Source of the DNA: an uncultured Bacteroidales bacterium
GTDB taxonomy: Bacteria > Bacteroidota > Bacteroidia > Bacteroidales > FEN-979
DNA length: 32,096 nucleotides
Reading direction: 5' to 3'
Assembly (NCBI GenBank): GCA_903959905.1
Contig: CAJBYO010000099.1
Coordinates: forward strand, 1 to 32,096
The notes below the pieces were generated by a model. The model did not search any database and was not told the origin of the DNA. It saw only the letters and a program-made list of their open reading frames with translations. Of the stretch, positions 24,480 through 31,925 are shown piece after piece; the first letter of the stretch is position 1, and each line of letters begins with the position of its first letter. The position numbers were made by a program, and so were the translations under genes.

Positions 24480-24535
24480 GTGACGGGTGACGCGTGACGG
24501 GTGACATGTCACGCGTCACCTGTCACCTGTCACGT
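24480..24535. repeat. Mirror-symmetric heptad array, 4 x GTGACNN then 4 x GTCACNN
   Basis: Four units of GTGAC plus two bases are followed by four of GTCAC plus two, with the centre GTGACATGTCAC a perfect palindrome. The whole can form a 54-bp imperfect hairpin in the nuoK-nuoL gap. It starts 1 bp past the nuoK stop (minus strand) and uses the same heptad as 12942-13032. Confidence 0.9.
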
Positions 24536-24536
24536 T

Positions 24537-24854
24537 TTAATACTTCATTTCGTCCATCTTCTCCACATCAATGTTCACCAGCCTGCGGTAGATGTTAATG
24601 ATGATGGCGATGGCCACCGATGCTTCCGCTGCGGCAACTGCAATGATGAAAAGGCTGAAAAACATCCCCTCCAGGTGATCCGGGTAGAGAATTTTGTTAA
24701 AAGCAACAAAGTTGATGTTGACAGAATTGAGGATCAACTCGGTTGACATCAGGATCGTGATCAGGTTTTTCCTGACCAGGAATCCATATATACCGACAAA
24801 GAACATGATGGTGCCGGTGATTAAAAACCAGGTTAATGGAACGCCTTCAAACAT
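24537..24854 (-). CDS. nuoK: NADH-quinone oxidoreductase-like complex, subunit K
   Basis: The 105-aa membrane subunit (three helices) lies between the quinone site and the pumps. The conserved Glu residues of the proton path are visible in LITILMSTELILNSVNINFV and AVAAAEASVAIAI. Length is normal for the family. It lies 21 bp downstream of nuoJ; the next gene, nuoL, follows after an 87-bp repeat-containing gap. Confidence 0.95.
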   Translation of the reverse strand: MFEGVPLTWFLITGTIMFFVGIYGFLVRKNLITILMSTELILNSVNINFVAFNKILYPDHLEGMFFSLFIIAVAAAEASVAIAIIINIYRRLVNIDVEKMDEMKY

Positions 24855-24875
24855 ATTGTCCGGGTATTATATGAA

Positions 24876-25388
24876 TTAATCGTTACGTTTCTTTGCAAGG
24901 ATAATGGCACCCACCATGGCGGCAAGCAGCAGGATGCTGATCACCTCAAACGGCAGGGCATATCCGAATTTCTCTGTGCTGATCAGGCTCTTTGCGATCA
25001 CGCGGATGTCGGTGCGGTCGGTTCCGGCAGCCACCTCCTGAGGAAAGTTATGCTTCAGGATGGTGAAAACGGTGATCACCATTCCGGCTGCAGCAGCCAG
25101 AAATGCAGGGATGATCTTTTTCAGATCCGGTTGTTCCAGTTTATCTCCGATGTGGCTGGTCAGCAGGATTGAAAAGATGATCAGTACCACGATGCCGCCG
25201 GCATACAGGGTAAGCTGTATGGCTGCAAGGAAGTTAAACCGCAGCAGGAAGTACATACCGCCGGTAGCCACCAGTACAAACAACAGGTAGGTGGCTGCCC
25301 GCAGGATACGCCGGCTGGTCACAGTCAGAATGGAAAAAATGATAATGACTGCCGAGAAGATCGCAAACATCAATTGATTTGGTGTCAT
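24876..25388 (-). CDS. nuoJ: NADH-quinone oxidoreductase-like complex, subunit J
   Basis: The 170-aa subunit has five predicted membrane helices. The conserved family segment FLAAIQLTLYAGGIVVLIIF, which carries the pi-bulge helix important for coupling, is present. The start codon overlaps the stop of nuoI by 4 bp (ATGA), so translation is probably coupled. Confidence 0.95.
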   Translation of the reverse strand: MTPNQLMFAIFSAVIIIFSILTVTSRRILRAATYLLFVLVATGGMYFLLRFNFLAAIQLTLYAGGIVVLIIFSILLTSHIGDKLEQPDLKKIIPAFLAAAAGMVITVFTILKHNFPQEVAAGTDRTDIRVIAKSLISTEKFGYALPFEVISILLLAAMVGAIILAKKRND

Positions 25389-25867
25389 TCTACAATATCT
25401 TTTATGATGGATGATCCGGGTTGATTCAAGGTCTTGGTCAGTTTTGACCGGTCAAATACCGCATGTTCGAACTCCTGTCCCCATGCCAGGGCATCCGATG
25501 GGCATGATTTAATGCACAGGCCGCAAAAAGTGCACATGCCAAGGCGATAAATATGCTTGTCGATGATGCGTTTCTTTTTGCCGTCGGGCATGTCAATTTT
25601 TGCCTGGAGCACTTCAATGGTTCCGTTCGGGCATGCCGTTTCGCAAATTCCGCATCCTGTGCAGTGATGCTCATTATGCTCATTGTGCGGCATGATCACT
25701 TCACCCTTGAAGCGGTCGTACATTTTCAGGGTCTTCCGGTTTTCCGGGTACTGCTGGGTTACGATCTCCCAGGGGCTGAAGAAGTATCTTCCGGTTACCT
25801 TCATCCCCGTGAGGAGCGATTTAACCGCGCGAAAGATATCTGCAAAGTATTCGAAAAAGCTGTTCAT
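25385..25867 (-). CDS. nuoI: NADH-quinone oxidoreductase-like complex, subunit I (2 x 4Fe-4S)
   Basis: The 160-aa ferredoxin-like subunit carries clusters N6a and N6b, which pass electrons to NuoB. Two complete motifs are present: CTGCGICETACP (Cys 69, 72, 75, 79) and CTFCGLCIKSCP (Cys 112, 115, 118, 122). A His-rich stretch (HNEHNEHH) lies just before the first motif. In a complex lacking NuoEFG, this subunit would be the nearest entry point for electrons from ferredoxin or another donor. It lies 6 bp after nuoH. Confidence 0.96.
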   Translation of the reverse strand: MNSFFEYFADIFRAVKSLLTGMKVTGRYFFSPWEIVTQQYPENRKTLKMYDRFKGEVIMPHNEHNEHHCTGCGICETACPNGTIEVLQAKIDMPDGKKKRIIDKHIYRLGMCTFCGLCIKSCPSDALAWGQEFEHAVFDRSKLTKTLNQPGSSIIKDIVE

Positions 25868-25873
25868 AGTTTT

Positions 25874-26962
25874 CTAAAAATGCCAACCCATTAATACGAT
25901 AAATGCCATGATAAGAATATTGACCAGGTTGATGGGCAACAGGTATTTCCATTCCAGGGTCAACAGCTGGTCAATCCTCAACCGCGGAAAGGTCCATTTA
26001 AACCACATCATGATCCAGATGATAAAGAAGGTTTTACCGATGTACCATACAAACGGCGGGATGAAGTCCATGATATGGTTGAATCCCTCCCATCCGCCTA
26101 CGTGGAACGGCATCCAGCCTCCGAGGAATACGGTGGCGGCGATGGAGGCAACGATAAACATGTTCATGTATTCGGCCAGGAAGAAGAAGGCAAACTTGAT
26201 CCCTGAATATTCGGTATGGAAACCTGCCGTGAGTTCTGATTCGGCTTCTGCCAGGTCAAAAGGCCCGCGGTTGGTTTCGGCGGTGCTTGCAATAAGAAAT
26301 ACGATGAAGGCGATGAAGGCCGGGATATGACCCTTGAAGATGAACCAGCCGTTGGCCTGTCCTTCAACGATGGCCGAAAACTGCATGGTGCCGGCCAGGA
26401 TGATGATGGTTACCAGTGAAAGGCCGACTGAAAGTTCATAACTTACAATCTGCGCACCGGAACGCATGGCGCCGATCAGCGAATATTTGTTGTTGCTTGA
26501 CCAGCCTGCAAGCAGGATCCCTACAACGCCCAGCGATGACACAGCGATCACGTAAAGGATGCCGATGTCAAAATCGATGGCGTGAAGCCCTTTTGCGAAC
26601 GGGATGGCGGCGATGGCCATGAACGAAGCGATGATCACGATGAAAGGTGCGATGTTGAACAGCAGCTTGTCTGCGTTCTTGATATACACCAGCTCCTTCA
26701 TGAGCAGCTTGAACAGGTCGGCGATGGTCTGGAAAAAGCCAAAAGGCCCTACCCTGTTCGGCCCGACACGGTTCTGCATGAATGCGCAAACCTTACGTTC
26801 GGCATACACCAGGAACAGCCCGATCAGTGCATAAAAGAGCAGGATGGCCACCCCAATGATGGTCATTTCAACGGCAATGGCCCAGAAAGCCGGGAGATTG
26901 TCGTACAGGACCTTGTCAATCCATTGGGTGAATGATGTAAAATCGTAGATGCTAAAGTTCAT
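25874..26962 (-). CDS. nuoH: NADH-quinone oxidoreductase-like complex, subunit H
   Basis: The 362-aa membrane subunit forms the quinone chamber with NuoB and NuoD. Family motifs include VCAFMQNRVGPNRVGPFGFF, SNNKYSLIGAMRSGAQIVSY, the acidic loop FDLAEAESELTAGFHTEYSG and FFLAEYMNMF. Length is normal. It lies 12 bp after nuoD with no nuoE, nuoF or nuoG between, unlike the 13- or 14-subunit operon where these three lie between D and H. Confidence 0.96.
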   Translation of the reverse strand: MNFSIYDFTSFTQWIDKVLYDNLPAFWAIAVEMTIIGVAILLFYALIGLFLVYAERKVCAFMQNRVGPNRVGPFGFFQTIADLFKLLMKELVYIKNADKLLFNIAPFIVIIASFMAIAAIPFAKGLHAIDFDIGILYVIAVSSLGVVGILLAGWSSNNKYSLIGAMRSGAQIVSYELSVGLSLVTIIILAGTMQFSAIVEGQANGWFIFKGHIPAFIAFIVFLIASTAETNRGPFDLAEAESELTAGFHTEYSGIKFAFFFLAEYMNMFIVASIAATVFLGGWMPFHVGGWEGFNHIMDFIPPFVWYIGKTFFIIWIMMWFKWTFPRLRIDQLLTLEWKYLLPINLVNILIMAFIVLMGWHF

Positions 26963-26974
26963 AGATAAGTTTTA

Positions 26975-28102
26975 TTATCTGTCAATATCCGGAATTACAT
27001 AGTCTAAAGAAGCTCCGATGGCGATCAGGTCGGCAATTTTACACCCGCGGCTGAGATGATCCAGCACGCTGAGGTTGGAAAAATTGGGTGAACGGAATTT
27101 CATCCTGTACGGGCTCTTGTTGCCATCGCTTACAACATACACACCCAGCTCGCCCCTGGCTGCCTCCACGCGCTGGAAATATTCACCGGCAGGGAGTTTG
27201 ATCACAGCTTTCATCTTTGCAGCATAGTCACCTTCAGGAATGTTGTCGATGAGCTGCTCAATGATCTTCATTGACTCGTGCATCTCATGCATTCTCATCA
27301 TGTACCGTTCAAGGGTGTCGCCGGTGGTTCCGAGGATCTCCTTGAAATCAACTTTGTCATATACTCCGTACGGATCATGCTTGCGCACATCGCATGCAAA
27401 TCCCGAAGCGCGGGCGGAAGGGCCGGTTATGCCATAGCTGATGGCATCTTCCTTGCTGAGAACACCGATACCTCTGGTGCGCAGCTGCATAATGATGTTG
27501 CCGGTGAGCAGTTCATCATAGTCCTTGATCTTCTTGCGGAAATATTTAATAAAGGCTTTGACGTTTTTCTGGAAATTGGGATGAATGTCCATCATCAGTC
27601 CGCCAGGGGTATAGTAGCTGTGCAGCAACCGCGACCCGAAGGACTCTTCAAAGATGTCAAGAATTTTTTCACGGTCGCGGAGACCATAGAAAAAGCAGGT
27701 CAGACCGCCCATGTCCATGCCGAAGCTGCACCACCACAACTGGTGGGAAGCGATGCGGTTGAGTTCATCAACGATGGTGCGGATGTATTTAACGCGTTCG
27801 GGAACCTCCACCTCAAGTGCTTTTTCAACCAGCATGCAAACAGCGTGGTTGTTGATGTGAGCGGAAAGGTAATCCATCCGGTCGGTGAGGTGGATGATCT
27901 GGGGGTAGGTGTCCTTTTCACACATCTTCTCAATTCCGCGGTGTATATAACCGCAATGAGGCTTCAGGCTTTTTACGATTTCGCCCTTGAGTGAAACAAC
28001 CAGCCGTAACACCCCGTGGGTGGAGGGGTGCTGTGGCCCCATATTAATATGGTATTCCTCCTCCTCAACATTCTTTACGGGAAGGTTAATGATCTCTTTC
28101 AT
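26975..28102 (-). CDS. nuoD: NADH-quinone oxidoreductase-like complex, subunit D (49-kDa type)
   Basis: The 375-aa quinone-site subunit is related to [NiFe]-hydrogenase large subunits but lacks their metal ligands. NMGPQHPSTHGVLRLVV at the N-terminus holds the conserved quinone-site His; PHCGYIHRGIEKMCE and the C-terminal LDYVIPDIDR are typical. It is separate from nuoC (3-bp gap), not fused as in some Bacteroidota and Proteobacteria. Confidence 0.96.
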   Translation of the reverse strand: MKEIINLPVKNVEEEEYHINMGPQHPSTHGVLRLVVSLKGEIVKSLKPHCGYIHRGIEKMCEKDTYPQIIHLTDRMDYLSAHINNHAVCMLVEKALEVEVPERVKYIRTIVDELNRIASHQLWWCSFGMDMGGLTCFFYGLRDREKILDIFEESFGSRLLHSYYTPGGLMMDIHPNFQKNVKAFIKYFRKKIKDYDELLTGNIIMQLRTRGIGVLSKEDAISYGITGPSARASGFACDVRKHDPYGVYDKVDFKEILGTTGDTLERYMMRMHEMHESMKIIEQLIDNIPEGDYAAKMKAVIKLPAGEYFQRVEAARGELGVYVVSDGNKSPYRMKFRSPNFSNLSVLDHLSRGCKIADLIAIGASLDYVIPDIDR

Positions 28103-28105
28103 ACC

Positions 28106-28564
28106 TTAAAATTCTACGATGTTAACTTCATCAACGTAATCTTTGCGCAGCGGATGGCCTACCCAGCCCTCTTCGAGGAAGATTCTCCTGAGGTCGGGAT
28201 GGTTGTTGAACCGGATGCCCATGAGGTCGAAGGCTTCGCGTTCATGAAACTCAGCCGTTCTCCAGATATCGCAAACCGTGTCGACAGCCCCGTTTACACG
28301 GTCTTCCGTACGCACTTTGAGTACAACCTGGTGACGGTGGGTGGTTGATTCAAGATGATAAACCACTTCAAGGAATTTCACCATGTCAACCGCTGTCAGG
28401 CAGAAAAGATAATCAAATGCAAGATCAGCCTCATTTTTTAATCTGAGAGCCAGGTCATGCATTTTTGCCGGCGGGATGATAAAGGTAAGGAATTGCTTGT
28501 TTTCCTGGTATTCAGCGTCGGGAACCAAACCCAGAATACGCTCCTTCAATGCTTCGTTGTTCAT
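28106..28564 (-). CDS. nuoC: NADH-quinone oxidoreductase-like complex, subunit C (30-kDa type)
   Basis: The 152-aa peripheral-arm subunit is recognised by the signature HEREAFDLMGIRFNNHPDLR followed by RIFLEEGWVGHPLRKDY. It is shorter than some NuoC proteins because it has little N-terminal extension. It lies 13 bp after nuoB and 3 bp before nuoD. Confidence 0.95.
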   Translation of the reverse strand: MNNEALKERILGLVPDAEYQENKQFLTFIIPPAKMHDLALRLKNEADLAFDYLFCLTAVDMVKFLEVVYHLESTTHRHQVVLKVRTEDRVNGAVDTVCDIWRTAEFHEREAFDLMGIRFNNHPDLRRIFLEEGWVGHPLRKDYVDEVNIVEF

Positions 28565-28577
28565 CTTGGGAATTTAT

Positions 28578-29129
28578 CTATTTTAATTCTTCGGTTTGTC
28601 TTGGTTTGCTCATGGATTCCAGCCTGATCTTGCGCTGGAGCTGCATTACGCCGTAAAGCAGGGCTTCGGGGCGTGGCGGGCATCCGGGGATATACACGTC
28701 CACCGGGATGACGTGGTCAACGCCGCGGATCACGTGATAGGTATTGTAGAAGAAGGGGCCGCCGGAAACAGCACAGGCGCCCATGGCGATCACATACTTG
28801 GGATCCGACATCTGGTCGTAAAGCCTTTTGAGTACCGGGGCCATCTTGTTGACAACCGTTCCTGCCACCACGATCACGTCGGCCTGGCGGGGAGAGGCAC
28901 GGTACACTTCAATCCCGAAGCGGGCAAAGTCGTGGCGCGAAGCGCCGGTGGCCATCATCTCAATCCCGCAGCAGCTGGTGGCAAAGGTAAGCGGCCAGAT
29001 CGAGTTTGACCGGCCCCAGTCAATGACGGCATCAATGGAGGTCATTAATATGCTTCCCCCCGACTTTTTAAAAAGATCAAGGGTTTCGTTATCGCGGAAA
29101 TCCGCCTCTTTCATGTTTTTTATTCCCAT
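28578..29129 (-). CDS. nuoB: NADH-quinone oxidoreductase-like complex, subunit B (cluster N2)
   Basis: The 183-aa subunit carries the terminal 4Fe-4S cluster N2 that reduces quinone. All four ligand cysteines are present: the tandem pair in TSCCGIEMMA (53, 54), GACAVSGG (119) and IPGCPPRPE (150). The start at 29129 overlaps the end of nuoA by 10 bp and is preceded by GGAG; an alternative ATG lies five codons in (29114). Confidence 0.96.
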   Translation of the reverse strand: MGIKNMKEADFRDNETLDLFKKSGGSILMTSIDAVIDWGRSNSIWPLTFATSCCGIEMMATGASRHDFARFGIEVYRASPRQADVIVVAGTVVNKMAPVLKRLYDQMSDPKYVIAMGACAVSGGPFFYNTYHVIRGVDHVIPVDVYIPGCPPRPEALLYGVMQLQRKIRLESMSKPRQTEELK

Positions 29130-29470
29130 TTCAAAGCTCCTTTCTTCCAGGCATACAAGAGGCCAAGGCCCAATACAAAAAAGAAAATGACGATCTCAAT
29201 GAAGGCGGTCATTCCCATTTCTTTCATTACCACTGCCCAGGGAAAGATGAAAACACTTTCAACATCAAACACCAGGAAGATGATGGCGAATAAATAATAC
29301 CCCACGTTAAACTGAAGCCAGGTAAGCCCCTCGGTGGGGATCCCGCATTCATAGGGTTCGGCTTTGGAAGGGTTCGTGGATGTGGGCGCCACAAAGATGG
29401 AGAACACAATGGCTCCGCCCACCAGGAAGGCTCCTACGATGAAAAAAAGAATCAGACTCTCAGCGCTCAT
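29120..29470 (-). CDS. nuoA: NADH-quinone oxidoreductase-like complex, subunit A
   Basis: The 116-aa membrane subunit has three helices. The family motif PYECGIP is present in the first loop, with the conserved Cys exposed near the quinone site, followed by FNVGYYLFAIIFLVFDVESV. It is the first gene of the operon. A perfect TAnnTTTG element lies about 30 bp upstream. Confidence 0.96.
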   Translation of the reverse strand: MSAESLILFFIVGAFLVGGAIVFSIFVAPTSTNPSKAEPYECGIPTEGLTWLQFNVGYYLFAIIFLVFDVESVFIFPWAVVMKEMGMTAFIEIVIFFFVLGLGLLYAWKKGALKWE

Positions 29471-29499
29471 AGTGAATCTTTTAACAACAGATATAGCGG

Positions 29500-29507
29500 C
29501 AAAGATA
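29500..29507 (-). promoter_or_regulatory. -7 promoter element of the nuo operon
   Basis: The minus strand reads TATCTTTG, an exact TAnnTTTG match, 30 bp upstream of the nuoA start. A TTG lies 15 bp upstream, shorter than the usual spacing, so the -33 element is weak or atypical. Confidence 0.6.
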
Positions 29508-29635
29508 AAAATTAATCTGAGACAACCTAACCGACGTCAGGGTAGAAATATATACATTAAGTTGTTATTTGCCTGGTTTTGTGTGCTTTGAGAAACGGGG
29601 TCCGGAATATGTCAAAGGTGGGGTTGATATTTGTC

Positions 29636-29752
29636 AATGCAAACAATGCAAGCAATGCAGGCAATGAAGGCAATGAAGGGAATGCAAGCAATGCAAGCAA
29701 TGCAAGCAATGCAGGCAATGAATGTAATGAAGGGAATGCAAACAATGGGGGG
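29636..29752. repeat. 9-bp minisatellite, 13 units of AATGCAAGC type
   Basis: Thirteen consecutive nonamers begin AATG and vary mainly between AATGCAAGC, AATGCAGGC, AATGAAGGC and AATGAAGGG. The array begins 2 bp after the stop codon of the FISUMP lipoprotein gene. All frames across it are open because the period is a multiple of three. Confidence 0.93.
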
Positions 29753-29754
29753 GA

Positions 29755-30510
29755 TCAATAGTCCCTGATACACCTTACGGATAATCCGAAGATCCGGGAT
29801 GAGCCTGTTACTTCTGCGGTATATCCTCCGATGATGGCCAGGCAGGAAACATCGCCGTCGGTTTCGGTGGTTGATGACCAGATGAATGACCAATAGGTCG
29901 CATACAGTACGTGGCCAACCCCGTCGCGGTCGCCGCCAACAGACCATTTGAGGGGGGACGCCCATGCCGCGTTAAGGGTCAAAGAGTCCCATGAGTGCAT
30001 CTCCATGCCCAGTTCCCCGGCTGCGGGCACCCGCCACCCGTTCGGGCAGGGGCAATTGGTGTTGCTTATGCCGTTCCAGAGTGAATCGTTGTGCGTGATC
30101 AGCCAGTCTGAATCTGGAGATTTAACGATAAATTTATCATGGCCGGGAACGATGGTTGCCGAGGCGGTATCGGTTGTTTTGCTGTACCGGTACTGGTGTC
30201 CGTCGGCCTGCCTGCCCCACTGAAAAAGATCTCCGGAAGCCAGCGTGTCGTAGGGTGAAATGGCCACCCGGGATGCGCCGAGGTTCCGGTCAAGCCAGAG
30301 CTTCACAACCGGGGCCGGCAAGGGCTGTCCTGCGGCATCTTTTGAATAGGTTCTTTTGACCACGCCGAAGGTCTCTGTTTTTCCCCCATAGGTGAAGGTG
30401 ACTGATTGGGGATAATTGTCTCCTGGCGTTGGTTTGCTGTCTTTTTTGCAGGAAAGTGCTCCGGCAAAGATCAGCAGAATGATCAGGCCTTGTTTCACAG
30501 GCATAGACAT
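29755..30510 (-). CDS. FISUMP-domain lipoprotein
   Basis: The 251-aa lipoprotein has lipobox IFAGALSC (Cys 21) and then a domain resembling the Fibrobacter succinogenes major paralogous domain: KLWLDRNLGASRVA, GDLFQWGRQADG, CPCPNGWRVPAAGELG, TYWSFIWSSTTE and the C-terminal FGLSVRCIRDY. Such domains are common in surface proteins of Bacteroidota and Fibrobacter; their molecular role is not established. It is the third gene of a tight lipoprotein operon (7-bp gap) and ends at TGA 29755-29757, next to the 9-bp repeat. Confidence 0.88.
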   Translation of the reverse strand: MSMPVKQGLIILLIFAGALSCKKDSKPTPGDNYPQSVTFTYGGKTETFGVVKRTYSKDAAGQPLPAPVVKLWLDRNLGASRVAISPYDTLASGDLFQWGRQADGHQYRYSKTTDTASATIVPGHDKFIVKSPDSDWLITHNDSLWNGISNTNCPCPNGWRVPAAGELGMEMHSWDSLTLNAAWASPLKWSVGGDRDGVGHVLYATYWSFIWSSTTETDGDVSCLAIIGGYTAEVTGSSRIFGLSVRCIRDY

Positions 30511-30517
30511 GATGATT

Positions 30518-31249
30518 TTAGTAGTTTATCAGTATTTGCGTTGTATCCTGGTTTGCCAGCGGATAAATGTTGGTCTGCTTGGTAATGACCACACCTCCCG
30601 TCGCCTTCCTTGTAATGGTAAGGTCAACCTGGATTGAATGGTTTATATCATACAGGTAGGCGTATGTCGTTGTGTAGTCATTCGGGTTAAAGCCCATCTT
30701 TTTAATGATGTCCGACGAAAGATAATCACGGTAACCCAAACCATACCCGGGTGCCTGGTAATTAATAACGAGTGAAACCTGGTCACTATCGGCGGGAATA
30801 TCATTTTTTATGACAAATTTCGCAGAAGCCGACGATCCAACGAATAAGGTATCGGTCATCGGATCCGCATTAATGATCCTCCCGATTGCAGCAGGGGGTT
30901 TGGTTGCCTGCATGTACCCGTTTTTAACCGGCACAACTTTGTACAGGACATCGTCCTCCTTGTCGAGGGTCAGCGAATATGCACCGGCAACATCTGTCAC
31001 CATGCTGTCTATACGTTCATTTACAAATGAAAAACCGTTCACCGGGTCAAGGGCCGTTCCCAGGTGTATAATAACTTTCGTATCGGGGTAGGGAGTTCCG
31101 CTGAAATAATCCATGACGATTCCTTTAAACTGTACCCTCACCTTTTCCGGGGTTTTATCCTTACATGATAACACGAACAGCACGGCAGCAACCATCATGT
31201 ATTGCAAGGCTGACAGAACGATGTTTATTACTGATTTTTTATTGAACAT
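30518..31249 (-). CDS. Lipoprotein of unknown function with carboxypeptidase-regulatory-like fold
   Basis: The 243-aa protein has lipobox AAVLFVLSC (Cys 29). After it, VRVQFKGIVMDYFSGTPYPD and VTDVAGAYSLTL resemble the carboxypeptidase regulatory-like beta-sandwich common in Bacteroidota; the C-terminal half looks like a second beta domain. I do not recognise a specific family. It is the middle gene of a three-lipoprotein operon, 6 bp after the 148-aa gene. Confidence 0.78.
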   Translation of the reverse strand: MFNKKSVINIVLSALQYMMVAAVLFVLSCKDKTPEKVRVQFKGIVMDYFSGTPYPDTKVIIHLGTALDPVNGFSFVNERIDSMVTDVAGAYSLTLDKEDDVLYKVVPVKNGYMQATKPPAAIGRIINADPMTDTLFVGSSASAKFVIKNDIPADSDQVSLVINYQAPGYGLGYRDYLSSDIIKKMGFNPNDYTTTYAYLYDINHSIQVDLTITRKATGGVVITKQTNIYPLANQDTTQILINY

Positions 31250-31255
31250 AACGCC

Positions 31256-31702
31256 TCATTTTACCACCCGGTAAGTATAGTTATTGCCGTTTGGATCCGG
31301 AGAGAGCAGGGCCTTGTTATAGTGAAAGGATCCAACTGATAAAACAGTTCCGCATTCGCCGTTGTTATACTTGTTGATGATGAAATTCAGTGTATCCTGG
31401 TCCGCCTTCGACAGGTAAAGAATAAAATTCTCATCATTATACTGGGTGAAATAACTGTAATTGAGATGTATAACCCCATTTTGTACAGCCATTTCAATTG
31501 GAACATCCTTCACCGAAAGCCTGATTGAATCAGGATTATATTTCTTACCTATAACAAGGCTGTCTCTGGCATCAACAAGCAGGAGGTCAATCCCTGTGTA
31601 TGGCGGATCTCCGCAATTGGGCTTTACGTTTAAAAAGTCACATGAAACAAGGAAGAAGAAGCCTGAAATAAGAATGAGCCAGACTAACCGGGTGGATTTC
31701 AT
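31256..31702 (-). CDS. Small lipoprotein of unknown function
   Basis: The 148-aa protein has a signal peptide and lipobox (GFFFLVSC, Cys 21). The mature part carries DLLLVDARDSLVIGKKYNPD and FILYLSKADQDTLNFIINKY, with two further cysteines (NCGDPP and GECGTV) that might form a disulfide. I do not recognise the family. It is the first gene of the three-lipoprotein operon; no clear TAnnTTTG element lies directly upstream, where the 182-bp elements begin. Confidence 0.75.
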   Translation of the reverse strand: MKSTRLVWLILISGFFFLVSCDFLNVKPNCGDPPYTGIDLLLVDARDSLVIGKKYNPDSIRLSVKDVPIEMAVQNGVIHLNYSYFTQYNDENFILYLSKADQDTLNFIINKYNNGECGTVLSVGSFHYNKALLSPDPNGNNYTYRVVK

Positions 31703-31732
31703 TTCACAGGATTTTATTCTTTACTAAGGGGG

Positions 31733-31914
31733 CTGTTTAAAAATGTTTCTAAATCCCTTTAGGGATATTATATGGGTAGAAAAACGTGTATAAATGCATT
31801 ATTTCGTCCCGTATGGGACGAGATAACTGTAGAAACATTCGATTTCTACCCACATATTGTGCCTACGGCACAGGTTTAAGATTAGAACTTCAACAAATTA
31901 AGAAATTTAAACAG
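31733..31914. mobile_element. MITE-like 182-bp structured element, copy 1
   Basis: It is bounded by inverted ends CTGTTTAAA (31733) and TTTAAACAG (31906-31914). Inside are nested hairpins: ATCCCT/AGGGAT (31753-31766), TCGTCCC/GGGACGA (31804-31821), GTAGAAA/TTTCTAC (31829-31849) and TGTGCC/GGCACA (31858-31872). A longer pairing joins ATATGGGTAGAAA with TTTCTACCCACATAT. It has no coding capacity. A nearly identical copy starts 193 bp later. Confidence 0.75.
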
Positions 31915-31925
31915 TCTCTTAGAGC

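Noticed and set aside
24450..24512. Upstream extension of nuoL to an ATG at 24512
   Set aside because: The extension starts inside the heptad array and has no counterpart in NuoL; the ATG at 24449 gives the normal N-terminus.
27278..27994. Plus-strand 238-codon frame
   Set aside because: It is antisense to nuoD, whose motifs are unambiguous.
29579..29761. Plus-strand 60-codon frame rich in Asn, Ala and Gly
   Set aside because: It is a translation of the 9-bp minisatellite, which is open in every frame.
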